Below are positions 25,499-33,560 of a stretch of DNA of 52,193 nt, in pieces; position 1 is the first letter of the stretch, and every line of letters begins with the position of its first letter. The DNA lies in NCBI GenBank assembly GCA_044426235.1, contig JAWXUS010000010.1:1-52193 (forward strand), in the 5' to 3' direction. The position numbers and the translations under genes are program-made. Below the pieces are notes generated by a model. The model saw nothing but the letters and a program-made list of their open reading frames with translations, did no database searches and was not told the origin of the DNA. The stretch comes from JAGHEK01 sp044426235. GTDB taxonomy: Bacteria > Bacillota > Clostridia > Peptostreptococcales > Peptostreptococcaceae.

Positions 25499-26812
25499 TT
25501 AACTATTATTTTTATTTTTAGTTGACATATAAATTGGTAAACCTATAGCAGTAAGTGCTAATCCTATTAATGCATAAGAAGTTTGTGCAAATATTGTACT
25601 AATAACTGCATATAATCCACCGATTATAGCTATTATTGGAAGTATAGGATATAGAGGTACTAAGAAAGGTCTTTCCATATCAGGCTTTGTTTTTCTAAGC
25701 TTTATAACACCAAAGAATGTCATAATGTAGAATACCCATACAGTGAATGTTGGAACACTACTTAATAATCCCCAACTTCCAGTTAATGCGAATAAACAAC
25801 CAATTCCAGAAGTTATCCAAATTGCATTAGCAGAAACACCGTTATCAGAAACTTTAGCTATAAAATCACTCATTGGTAATTGTTTTTCTTTACCTAATAC
25901 ATAAAGGGTTCTTGGACCTGTAAATATTAAAGCATTAAGAGTTCCAAATACAGATATTAAAATACCTATAGTTATGAAGTTTCCTCCAGTTGAACCGAAT
26001 ATTTTACTAGCAACATCAGATGCAGGAGTTGAAGAAGCTGCTAATTGATCTGCTGGTAATACCCAAAGGTAAGCAACATTTATTAAAACATAAACTCCCA
26101 TAACTGCTATTAGTCCTAAACTTAAAGCTTTTGGTAAATCCTTTTTAGGATTTTTCATTTCACCTGCAAGGTTTGCAGCACTTAACCAACCTTCATAAGC
26201 GAATAATACAGCTAAAAGTGCAGTACCAAATCCAGTAGCAGCATTTATATCAGGGTTTGTCATAGGTGTTAAGTTAGCTGAACCACCATCACCTTTTAAA
26301 ATACCGAAAATTATTATAAGAGCTAGTGGAACTAATTTACATATAGTAGAAACAGTTTGAATAAGTCCTCCAGTTTTTGAACCTAAAGTATTTAAAAATG
26401 CTAATAAAACTATAGTAGCAATTGCGATTGCAGGTATTATAGTACTATTAAGTCCTAAAAGTGAAACTACATTTTGTGCAAATATAGTACCTAAAGCGGC
26501 AATTAAACCTGGATAATAAACAATAGATAACATCCATCCAGTTAAGAATCCAACAGTATCTCCATAAATTTCTTTTAAATAAATTACCATTCCTCCAGTT
26601 TTTGGAATAGCAGCTGCAAGTTCAGCACACGTAAGACCTGCTGCGATAGTTATAAGACCTGCAACGATCCACGCTAATAATGAAAGTCCAGGTGCCCCAG
26701 TTGCGGTGAATACTTCACTAGCTTTGAAGAAAACTCCAGAACCAATAACAATACCAACAACTGTTGATAAAGCAGCAGAGAATCCAAGACTTTTCTTTAA
26801 TTCATTACTCAT
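25499..26812 (-). CDS. APC-family amino acid permease
   Basis: A 437-residue protein with twelve membrane helices and the APC signature VVGIVIGSGVFFKASEV near residue 20 (the helix-1 Gly-Ser-Gly break). GGMVIYLKEIYGDTVGFLTGWM and FAYEGWLSAANLAGEMKNP are other hallmarks. The best-known close type is the Ser/Thr exchanger SteT group, but the substrate cannot be set from sequence here. ATG 26812 is chosen because the AAGGAG site is eight bases away; ATG 26818 is too close. It is monocistronic and convergent with the RpiR gene. Confidence 0.9.
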   Translation of the reverse strand: MSNELKKSLGFSAALSTVVGIVIGSGVFFKASEVFTATGAPGLSLLAWIVAGLITIAAGLTCAELAAAIPKTGGMVIYLKEIYGDTVGFLTGWMLSIVYYPGLIAALGTIFAQNVVSLLGLNSTIIPAIAIATIVLLAFLNTLGSKTGGLIQTVSTICKLVPLALIIIFGILKGDGGSANLTPMTNPDINAATGFGTALLAVLFAYEGWLSAANLAGEMKNPKKDLPKALSLGLIAVMGVYVLINVAYLWVLPADQLAASSTPASDVASKIFGSTGGNFITIGILISVFGTLNALIFTGPRTLYVLGKEKQLPMSDFIAKVSDNGVSANAIWITSGIGCLFALTGSWGLLSSVPTFTVWVFYIMTFFGVIKLRKTKPDMERPFLVPLYPILPIIAIIGGLYAVISTIFAQTSYALIGLALTAIGLPIYMSTKNKNNS

Positions 26813-27038
26813 AATCATATCTCCTTAAATTTTTTGAATTTTTTAAATATTTTAATTATTATATTACGGATTCCAAAAAAAATATACACTTTTTTGAAAA
26901 AAAAACAGGATAACGATTTCAAGTTTTATTTTATTAAAATCGCTAATACTAATTATAATACATTTTAAAGGAAATTACGAATAATTAAAATTTAAAAAAA
27001 TATATTTTAATTATAATTAATTATTAGGAGATAAAATA

Positions 27039-27182
27039 ATGAAAGAATTTTTATTAAAAGATTTATTAGAAGAAAAAATAAGTATACATAATTTATTGGA
27101 AATACATAAAACACTAGGTTTTGTATTTACTATTAAAAATGGTAAGTGTAAAAAACTAAAAAAAGAATTTAAACCTAGTTAA
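27039..27182 (+). CDS. 47-residue small protein, unknown
   Basis: A short open frame missed by length filters: ATG 27039 follows TTAGGAGAT, and the frame reads MKEFLLKDLLEEKISIHNLL and then an IKNGKCKKLKKEF tail, ending in TAA that lies inside a hairpin. It is amphipathic and basic at the C-terminus, with one Cys. Codon use looks like its neighbours. It has its own ribosome site and terminator and nothing co-transcribed, which argues for a real gene. No family is recognised. Confidence 0.55.
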   Translation: MKEFLLKDLLEEKISIHNLLEIHKTLGFVFTIKNGKCKKLKKEFKPS

Positions 27183-27194
27183 ACTAGGTTTTTA
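27171..27194 (+). terminator. Terminator of the 47-aa gene
   Basis: An 8-bp stem AAACCTAG (27171-27178) pairs with CTAGGTTT (27184-27191), followed by Ts; the TAA of the small gene is in the loop. Confidence 0.75.
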
Positions 27195-27306
27195 TTATAT
27201 CTAGATATTTTTAAAAAAATAAAGTATAATGATATGAAGCAATTATTTACATAATACTACAAAATTAGACGGTGTTATGATTTTATTTCAATAAGAGGAC
27301 ATATAT

Positions 27307-28560
27307 ATGAAGAAAAAAATTAAATATTTAATTATTTTAATGTCTTTTGTGTTACTTGTTTTTTGGGGGATTAAATCCACTTTAGAATATTTTGATGAAA
27401 CTTATGTTCATAACTCAAAAATGGGGCAAAATATATATATCGAAAACATTAATATATCAGACATTACAAAAGAAGAAGTAATCAGTATTTTAAATGAAAA
27501 AATACAGGTTAAAGATATTGTTTTAAATGATAAAGATAAAATTTATACTATTGAGGCAAGTAGTATAGACCTTGAGTATGATACACTTAGTTTAATAGAT
27601 AAGGCTTATGAGTATAATAAGAGTGATGATATTAGACAAAATATCGAAACCTTTTTAGAACTTAGAGATTCCAAAAAAGAGTTTAATATTACTCCAACTT
27701 ATGATGAGGCTAAACTTAGTGAAGAAATAGAGAGAATTTCAAACTCTATAAATATAACAGAAGTTGATGCAACAATTCATATAAGTGATTATGGTGCGAT
27801 AACTAGAACTCCTTCAAGAGATGGAAGAGAATTAGATATTATTTCTTTAAAAGAGGATATTTATAATATTATAAAAGCTAAAAATCATACAGAAATAACT
27901 TTAAACGTTATGGATTTAATTCCAAGGGTAACTACTGAAGATGTTAATAGCGTGAATATGGTTATTGGTGAGTATTCAACTACTTTTTCTACTGCAAATG
28001 AAAATAGAGCTACAAATGTAGAAATTGCAGCTAAAAAAACTAGTGATGCTTTAATTATGCCAGGAGAAGAGTTTTCATATAATGATTTAACTGGAAAAAG
28101 AATAGCATCTAATGGATATAAAAATGCACCGGTTATAATTAATGGACAGCTAGAAGATGATGTTGGTGGAGGGGTTTGTCAAGTTTCGAGTACAATTTTT
28201 AATACTGTAATGAAAGCAGGTCTTGAAGTTACATCAAGAAGAAATCATTCATTAAGAGTAGCATATCTTCCAATTGGTCAAGATGCTATGGTTGTTGATA
28301 ATGGAAGTGACTTTAGATTTAATAATCAATATGAAAATCCAATTTACGTTAAGAATACTGTTGTTGATGGGGTTTTAACTAGTAAAATTTATGGATCTTT
28401 AAATGATTATAAAAATATAGATATAAGAGTTGAACCTTATCTTTACGAAGGCCTTGAGGCAGCAAAAACTTATATTGATATAAAAGATGCATCAGGAAAT
28501 ATAATAGAAACTAGATATATTGGAAATAGTGTATATAATCAACCAAACACAGCCACTTAA
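27307..28560 (+). CDS. VanW-family membrane protein with peptidoglycan-binding-like domain
   Basis: A 417-residue protein with one N-terminal membrane helix (residues 5-25). Residues about 40-215 form a YoaR/PG_binding_4-like domain pair, with ITKEEVISILNEKI and DATIHISDYGAITRTPSRDGRELD. About residues 235-375 form the VanW domain, with FSTANENRATNVEIAA, MPGEEFSYNDLTGKR, GGGVCQVSSTIFNTVMKAGL and GQDAMVVDNGSDFRF. VanW was named from a vancomycin cluster, but the domain is widespread in Clostridia with unknown biochemical activity. It should face the cell wall. AAGAGG precedes the ATG. It is monocistronic. Confidence 0.88.
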   Translation: MKKKIKYLIILMSFVLLVFWGIKSTLEYFDETYVHNSKMGQNIYIENINISDITKEEVISILNEKIQVKDIVLNDKDKIYTIEASSIDLEYDTLSLIDKAYEYNKSDDIRQNIETFLELRDSKKEFNITPTYDEAKLSEEIERISNSINITEVDATIHISDYGAITRTPSRDGRELDIISLKEDIYNIIKAKNHTEITLNVMDLIPRVTTEDVNSVNMVIGEYSTTFSTANENRATNVEIAAKKTSDALIMPGEEFSYNDLTGKRIASNGYKNAPVIINGQLEDDVGGGVCQVSSTIFNTVMKAGLEVTSRRNHSLRVAYLPIGQDAMVVDNGSDFRFNNQYENPIYVKNTVVDGVLTSKIYGSLNDYKNIDIRVEPYLYEGLEAAKTYIDIKDASGNIIETRYIGNSVYNQPNTAT

Positions 28561-28579
28561 TTTTAATTAAGTGGCTTTT
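28551..28579 (+). terminator. vanW-like gene terminator
   Basis: AGCCACTTAA (28551-28560) pairs with TTAAGTGGCT (28567-28576), with a short T run after; the gene's TAA is in the stem. Confidence 0.75.
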
Positions 28580-28679
28580 GAGTAGAAAAATAAACAATAT
28601 TTTGTCAAATAATAGTATAAGAAATGAAAAGATGCTATAATTATATTGTAAAATTTATATATAGAGAGTAGGTACTAAG

Positions 28680-29663
28680 GTGGTTTTAATTGGTAACAGA
28701 TATAAAATTGTTAATTTTGATGAAAATCTTCAAAATGACAAAATATATATAGCAAAAGATACATTTAATAACAACAAAAGAGTTATACTTAAATTAATAC
28801 AACATACTGAATATGTAAATAAAGATTTTATAACTGATTTAATAGATGAAATGACTGGTACTAGAGATCTTACATCTCCATATATTTTAAAGATATTAGA
28901 TGTTGGAATACAAAAAGTAAAAAAGAAAGTTTATTATTATATTGTAAGTCCATTTTTTGATGGAATTACGTTAGATAGATTTATGGAGTCTATTGGAGAT
29001 AGAAAACTTAGTAGTGAAGATGTGATTTCAATTATAACCAAAATACTTAAATCACTTGAATTTATGCATTCAAATGGAATATATCACGGAAATTTATCGA
29101 GTAAAAATATTTTAATAAATGATAATTTAGAAGTTAAAGTATTAGATTTTTTAATTACAAAATCTAATAAAGGCGAAGTAATTCGTGATAATGATTTATC
29201 TTTTTTATCGCCTCAACAAATTTCTGTTAATTTTACAAGTTTTGAAACTGATTTTTATACTTTAGGACTAATACTTTTTAATTTAATGTTTAATGAACAC
29301 CCATATGAAGTTAGTACAGATGAAAGTGTTATGTTAAAAAATATAGACAAAGGTATAAAGTGGGAAGATTATATTTATAAATTTGATAGTGTTGAGTTTT
29401 ATGATATTTGTAAGAAATTACTTGTAAGACAAGATTCTGAAAGATATAAAGATATGAAAGATGTTTTACTTGATGTTACAAATATTTTATATAATAAAGC
29501 AAAAATTCAAAATAAAAAAATACAAACTCTATCAATTGATAATTTAGATGGCGCACAAAAGAAAATTTATGAATACGAACTTAAGTATTTAGGTAAAAAT
29601 AATAAAATGATAAAGATAGCAATAGCTTTAATTATTATATTTATTATGATTATTTTTCTTTAA
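28680..29663 (+). CDS. Tail-anchored protein kinase-fold protein (pseudokinase)
   Basis: A 327-residue protein with a Ser/Thr protein-kinase fold followed by a C-terminal membrane helix (about 310-327) and no extracellular domain. The ATP-anchoring Lys38 (RVILKLIQH) and the metal-binding Asp156 are visible. The glycine loop is absent. The catalytic HRD is His136-Gly137-Asn138 (HGNLSSKNIL), so the catalytic Asp is gone, and DFG is Asp-Phe-Leu. Later landmarks such as the SPQQ segment and TDFYTLGLILFNLMFNEHPYE are kept. It lacks the PASTA repeats of PrkC and is probably a pseudokinase that binds or scaffolds at the membrane. The start (GTG 28680) is uncertain because AAGGTGG overlaps it. It heads an operon with NAD kinase and DedA. 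Confidence 0.82.
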   Translation: MVLIGNRYKIVNFDENLQNDKIYIAKDTFNNNKRVILKLIQHTEYVNKDFITDLIDEMTGTRDLTSPYILKILDVGIQKVKKKVYYYIVSPFFDGITLDRFMESIGDRKLSSEDVISIITKILKSLEFMHSNGIYHGNLSSKNILINDNLEVKVLDFLITKSNKGEVIRDNDLSFLSPQQISVNFTSFETDFYTLGLILFNLMFNEHPYEVSTDESVMLKNIDKGIKWEDYIYKFDSVEFYDICKKLLVRQDSERYKDMKDVLLDVTNILYNKAKIQNKKIQTLSIDNLDGAQKKIYEYELKYLGKNNKMIKIAIALIIIFIMIIFL

Positions 29664-29678
29664 AGAAAGGACATTTTG

Positions 29679-30476
29679 ATGAAACACATTAGTATTACAT
29701 CTAACGAAGTTAAAAAATCTGTAGAAACTAAAAAAATATTAAAAGATAAATTACAAAAAGAAGGTTTTGAAGTTTATGATGAAATAAATGAAAATTGTGA
29801 TTTTATAATTTGTATCGGAGGGGATGGTTGGTTTTTAAAAACTGCACACGATATTGATTTTAAAAGAATACCGATAATTGCAGTTAATACTGGACACTTA
29901 GGTTTTTTTGCAGAAGTTGAAGGTGATGAACTTGATTATTTTGTGAATTATCTAAAAAATGATGAATTTATAATTCAAACTATAGACCTTATAAAAACTA
30001 CAATTTATGCCAATAATGAAGTAACAGTTATAAACTCAGTAAATGAAATTGTAATTAAAAATATTTGTTCAAGAACTGTTCATTTAGATATTAGTGTTGA
30101 TAATAGAAAAATACAAAGTTTTAGTGGAGATGCAATTTTGGTGTCAACTCCTATGGGATCTACTGCATATAATTACTCTGCAGGTGGAAGTATTGTAGAT
30201 CCTAGTTTAGATATTATTCAATTAACACCCATTGCCCCAATGAATACTATAGCTTATAGAAGTTTTACTTCTAGTGTTATTTTAGCTAATACTTCAAAAA
30301 TTAAAATTTGCCCAGAAAATGAATTTGAAAATTCTATTTTAGTTGTTGCAGATGGAATTGAACATGACTTTAATGAAATTGAAAAAATTGTAATTGAGAA
30401 GTCTTGTAAAAATATAGATATATATCGTATGAAAGATTATGACTTTTTTAGGAGAGTCTGCAAAAAATTCTTATAA
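29679..30476 (+). CDS. nadK: NAD kinase
   Basis: A 265-residue enzyme that phosphorylates NAD to NADP with ATP. The diphosphate motif is ICIGGDGWFLK, where GGDGT is usual, so the Thr has become Trp. AVNTGHLGFFAEVE and the STPMGSTAYNYSAGGSIVDP block with TPIAP complete the family signature. ATG 29679 follows AAAGG at eight bases; the TTG three bases earlier is less likely. It starts 15 bases after the pseudokinase stop and ends 12 before the DedA gene, so the three are an operon. Function is secure apart from the effect of the Trp. Confidence 0.93.
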   Translation: MKHISITSNEVKKSVETKKILKDKLQKEGFEVYDEINENCDFIICIGGDGWFLKTAHDIDFKRIPIIAVNTGHLGFFAEVEGDELDYFVNYLKNDEFIIQTIDLIKTTIYANNEVTVINSVNEIVIKNICSRTVHLDISVDNRKIQSFSGDAILVSTPMGSTAYNYSAGGSIVDPSLDIIQLTPIAPMNTIAYRSFTSSVILANTSKIKICPENEFENSILVVADGIEHDFNEIEKIVIEKSCKNIDIYRMKDYDFFRRVCKKFL

Positions 30477-30488
30477 GGAAGTGTGTTT

Positions 30489-31058
30489 ATGGAATACGTG
30501 GATAATTTGTTTTATTTGGCAAATAAAAATCAGTATCTAGTATTTATTATTTCTGTATTAATTAGTTTTGTTGAGAGTTTTGTGCCAATTCTACCATTAG
30601 TTTTAATAGTTAGTATGAATGCATTATTTCTAGGATTTACAAAAGGAATTATAGCATCAACTATTGGTTCTTGTATTGGTACATTTTTAATATATTTTAT
30701 GGCGAAAAAATTAAGTAAAACCAAGTTTTTTAATAAAATTAGAAATGATAAAATAGACAGAATTGCAAATTGGATAAGAAACCAAAATCCTATGATTATT
30801 TTTGTTTGTTATGCTAGTTCTTTTGTACCGAGTTTTTTAATTAGTATCGGTTCAGGTCTTAGTAATGTAAGTTATAAATGTTTTTTACCAAGTATGATAT
30901 TAGGAAAGTTTTGCTTATTTTTAGTTGCAAGTTATATTGGAGACGACATATATGGAGTTTTAAGTAGCCCTCTTAAAATTCTTATAATAGTAAGTATTTT
31001 TATTATTATGTTTTTACTTGCAAAAAGAATAAATCTAAATATTGAAAATAAAAAATAA
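30489..31058 (+). CDS. DedA-family (VTT domain) membrane protein
   Basis: A 189-residue polytopic protein of the DedA/SNARE-associated family: ISFVESFVPILPLVLIV (re-entrant helix with acidic and Pro residues), GSCIGTFLIYFMAKKL, FVCYASSFVPSFLIS, and SYKCFLPSMILGKF. DedA proteins flip or recycle polyprenyl-phosphate or phosphatidylethanolamine carriers. The residues RFSFIP/G-type of other DedA members are only partly present. ATG 30489 is preferred over GTG 30483 for spacing from AAGGAAG. It is third in the pseudokinase-nadK operon. Confidence 0.82.
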   Translation: MEYVDNLFYLANKNQYLVFIISVLISFVESFVPILPLVLIVSMNALFLGFTKGIIASTIGSCIGTFLIYFMAKKLSKTKFFNKIRNDKIDRIANWIRNQNPMIIFVCYASSFVPSFLISIGSGLSNVSYKCFLPSMILGKFCLFLVASYIGDDIYGVLSSPLKILIIVSIFIIMFLLAKRINLNIENKK

Positions 31059-31153
31059 TATAAATTCTAAACTATTTTTAACAAGTGTTTTATATTGTAG
31101 GATAATGTGGTAAAATTATAGTATAATTTGTTTTGGAGGGAGGTAATTTGACG

Positions 31154-32509
31154 ATGAAATTATCAGAAAATAATCAAGATGAAAACAATCAAAAACCCGT
31201 GATCCAATATAAAAATGGTGCAATTTATAAGGGTGATTTAATATATGGAATACCTCACGGAAAGGGAGTATTCAAAGATTGTAAAGGCAATGTTTATAGT
31301 GGAGAATTTATATATGATACCATTCACGGAGAAGGTATATTAAAGTTTAGAAATGGAGATATTTATAAAGGAACTTTTGTTAATGGAAAAAGAAACGGAA
31401 ATGGAATTATAAAATATTCAAATGGCGAAATGTATGATGGAAAATGGAAAGATAACATCAGAGAAGGCGAAGGAATTTATAAATATGAAAATGGAACTAT
31501 TTTTAAAGGTCAATTCAGAGAAGGTCTTCCATATAAACGAGGAATAGCAAAGTATCACAACGGAAATGTTTATGAAGGTGAAATAGAAAATAGTAAACGT
31601 CACGGATTTGGAAATTTAAAATTTATTGATGGAACTGTTTATGAAGGAAATTTTATAAAAGGACTATACAATGGTAAAGGTGTTTTAACTCACAAAAGTG
31701 GTGCAGTTTATGAAGGCGATTTTGTTGATAATATATTTAATGGAAAAGGTATATATAAATATACAAATGGCGAAATTTATGAAGGTGATTTTGTTGATGC
31801 AAAACTTGAAGGATACGGACTTTTCAAATATGAAAATGGAGATGTTTACGAGGGTGACTTTTCAAATGATTTAAGAAATGGAGTTGGAACTTTAAAATAT
31901 GTAAATGGGGATATTTATGAAGGGAATTTCTTAAATGATAAAAGGCACGGAAGTGGAAGGTTAACTTATAAAAATATGGATATATTTCTTGGGATATGGC
32001 AAGATGATATTGCAATTGGTATTTGTACTATGAAATTTAGAAATGGTGATAGATACAAAGTTATGTTTAATGAAGGTATTGCTGAGGAAATTGGAATATA
32101 TGAATTTAAAGATACAACAACTTACAAAGGTAAATTCAAAGATGGAAAATATGATGGATTTGGAATTTATAAATCAAAAGATGGTGAGATTTATGAAGGA
32201 ATGTTTGTTGAAGGAATTAGACATGGAAAAGGTGTTTATAAATTTATTGATGATTCTATATATGAAGGTGATTTTATAAATGGAAAGCCTGAAGGTCGTG
32301 GAATTTATAAATATTGTAATGGTTCAATATATGAAGGTGAATTTAGAAATGGTAAGAAAAATGGTCAAGGAATAATGAAATATTCAAATAAAGATGTATT
32401 TGAGGGAACTTTTATAAATGATAAAAGAGAAGGCCGTGGAATGTATATATTAGCTAATGGAGAACCTTCATTTGGAGAATGGGAAAATGATAGGCGAGTA
32501 GTTAAATAA
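31154..32509 (+). CDS. MORN-repeat protein (about 19 repeats)
   Basis: A 451-residue protein made almost entirely of 23-residue MORN units of form IYEGDFVNGKRHGKGIYKYSNGD. I count about nineteen consecutive units from residue 22 to the end. Units 12 and 13 (IFLGIWQDD and RYKVMFNEG) are degenerate. There is no signal peptide or membrane helix, so it is cytoplasmic. MORN arrays form elongated beta ribbons and bind phospholipids or partners in eukaryotes; bacterial functions are unknown. The start is ATG 31154 or TTG 31148; GGAGGGAGG lies 31135-31143. It follows the nadK-dedA operon by about 95 bases with its own -10-like TATAAT at 31122, so it is probably separate. A terminator follows. Confidence 0.9.
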   Translation: MKLSENNQDENNQKPVIQYKNGAIYKGDLIYGIPHGKGVFKDCKGNVYSGEFIYDTIHGEGILKFRNGDIYKGTFVNGKRNGNGIIKYSNGEMYDGKWKDNIREGEGIYKYENGTIFKGQFREGLPYKRGIAKYHNGNVYEGEIENSKRHGFGNLKFIDGTVYEGNFIKGLYNGKGVLTHKSGAVYEGDFVDNIFNGKGIYKYTNGEIYEGDFVDAKLEGYGLFKYENGDVYEGDFSNDLRNGVGTLKYVNGDIYEGNFLNDKRHGSGRLTYKNMDIFLGIWQDDIAIGICTMKFRNGDRYKVMFNEGIAEEIGIYEFKDTTTYKGKFKDGKYDGFGIYKSKDGEIYEGMFVEGIRHGKGVYKFIDDSIYEGDFINGKPEGRGIYKYCNGSIYEGEFRNGKKNGQGIMKYSNKDVFEGTFINDKREGRGMYILANGEPSFGEWENDRRVVK

Positions 32510-32540
32510 AAAAATAACCTTTAAATAAAGGTTATTTTTT
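32510..32540. terminator. Bidirectional terminator, MORN / cyclophilin genes
   Basis: AATAACCTTT (32513-32522) pairs with AAAGGTTATT (32527-32536), with A and T runs on each side; the convergent gene's stop follows at 32539. Confidence 0.85.
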
Positions 32541-33165
32541 ATTGTAATTTTTGAGCTTCTTCATAATCTATTTCTTTTGTATCAACAGTTATTGATTTTA
32601 TAACAACATTTTCAACCGGTTTGTCATTATCACCAGTTTTAACATTTTCTATTTCGTGAATAATTTCTAATCCACTTATAACTTTACCAAATCCAGCATA
32701 TTCATTGTCAAGATATGTAGAATCTTTAGTAACTATAAAAAATTGACTTCCTGCACTATCAGGGCTTTGTGCTCTTGCCATTGAAAGAACACCTTCTTTG
32801 TGAGATAGTTCATTTACAAAGTTATTGTTTGTAAACTCTCCCTTTATTGCATATCCAGGTCCACCCATTCCAGTTCCTTCAGGGTCTCCACCTTGAATCA
32901 TAAAATTCTTTATTATTCTGTGGAAAGTTAGTCCATCATAAAAACCAGAGTTTGCAAGTTCTATGAAGTTATTAACTGTATTTGGTGCAATATTTGGATA
33001 AAGTTCAGCCTCAACTACTCCAAAATTCTCAAATTCAATAGTTGCAATAGGAAGTTCATCCGTATTTATATGTGTCTTATCCTGTAATGATTGTTCCTCA
33101 CTTTGGCTACATCCTGTAAGAAACATTATCGGAAGAAGAAGTAATGTTATTATTTTTTTTAGCAA
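32539..33165 (-). CDS. Cyclophilin-type peptidyl-prolyl isomerase lipoprotein
   Basis: A 208-residue exported cyclophilin. TTG 33165 starts it eight bases after GGAGGTG. The signal peptide ends at lipobox LTGC, so it should be tethered outside the membrane. The isomerase domain reads GLTFHRIIKNFMIQGGDP (catalytic Arg within FHRII), GGPGYAIKGEF, LSMARAQSPDSAGSQFFIV and LDNEYAGFGKVISG. It would speed prolyl isomerisation during folding of exported proteins, like the PrsA-type lipoprotein at 41232 but by a different fold. It is monocistronic. Confidence 0.92.
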   Translation of the reverse strand: MLKKIITLLLLPIMFLTGCSQSEEQSLQDKTHINTDELPIATIEFENFGVVEAELYPNIAPNTVNNFIELANSGFYDGLTFHRIIKNFMIQGGDPEGTGMGGPGYAIKGEFTNNNFVNELSHKEGVLSMARAQSPDSAGSQFFIVTKDSTYLDNEYAGFGKVISGLEIIHEIENVKTGDNDKPVENVVIKSITVDTKEIDYEEAQKLQ

Positions 33166-33264
33166 AATAAAACACCTCCATTTTTAAGTATTATATATAT
33201 TATATCATATAAAGAGTTTATTATAAACTAAAATAATAAAAACTAATTAAAAAGTACAAATTAA

Positions 33265-33296
33265 TTGACAAATTTTTGAAAGATAGCTACTATGAT
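33265..33296 (+). promoter_or_regulatory. feo operon promoter
   Basis: TTGACA at 33265-33270 is followed by TATGAT at 33291-33296 (20 bases apart) or TACTAT at 33288-33293 (17 bases). Which -10 is used is unclear. Confidence 0.5.
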
Positions 33297-33306
33297 ATTA
33301 AAAATA

Positions 33307-33325
33307 ATTGATAGTAAGTATCAAT
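33307..33325 (+). promoter_or_regulatory. Fur-box-like operator before feoA
   Basis: ATTGATAGTAAGTATCAAT is a 19-base palindrome with 7-base arms. Its core matches 12 of 14 defined positions of the Fur 7-1-7 consensus TGATAATnATTATCA, and it sits just downstream of the expected +1, where Fe-Fur would block transcription. Confidence 0.65.
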
Positions 33326-33340
33326 GATAGGGGTGATATA

Positions 33341-33559
33341 TTGAATATATGTGATGCAAAACTAAATTATTTATATGAAATAAAAAATATAAGTGCAAAT
33401 TCTGAAATGAAAGAATTTTTATTTTCACTTGGTTGTTTTGAGGGAGAACAAATCAGTATTATAAAAATTATGCCTTCTAATTTTATTATAAATATAAAGG
33501 GTGTTAGATATGCAATAGATAAGAATTTAGGGAATATAATAGAGTTAAGGGGTGAATAA
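33341..33559 (+). CDS. feoA: FeoA-domain protein
   Basis: A 72-residue SH3-like FeoA protein, with LYEIKNISANSEMKEFLFSLGCFEGEQISI and ending NIIELRG. It supports FeoB in Fe(II) uptake by binding its cytoplasmic part. Start TTG 33341 follows AGGGGTG; upstream in-frame starts overlap the Fur-like box. The stop is one base before the FeoB start, so translation is coupled. Confidence 0.85.
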   Translation: MNICDAKLNYLYEIKNISANSEMKEFLFSLGCFEGEQISIIKIMPSNFIINIKGVRYAIDKNLGNIIELRGE

Positions 33560-33560
33560 T

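Noticed and set aside
26860..26945. Operator or regulatory RNA upstream of the permease gene
   Set aside because: Only weak inverted words (CGATTT with AAATCG, long loop) in very AT-rich sequence; not above chance.
32043..32279. Open frame in another frame within the MORN gene
   Set aside because: It arises from the periodic MORN sequence and has no ribosome site.
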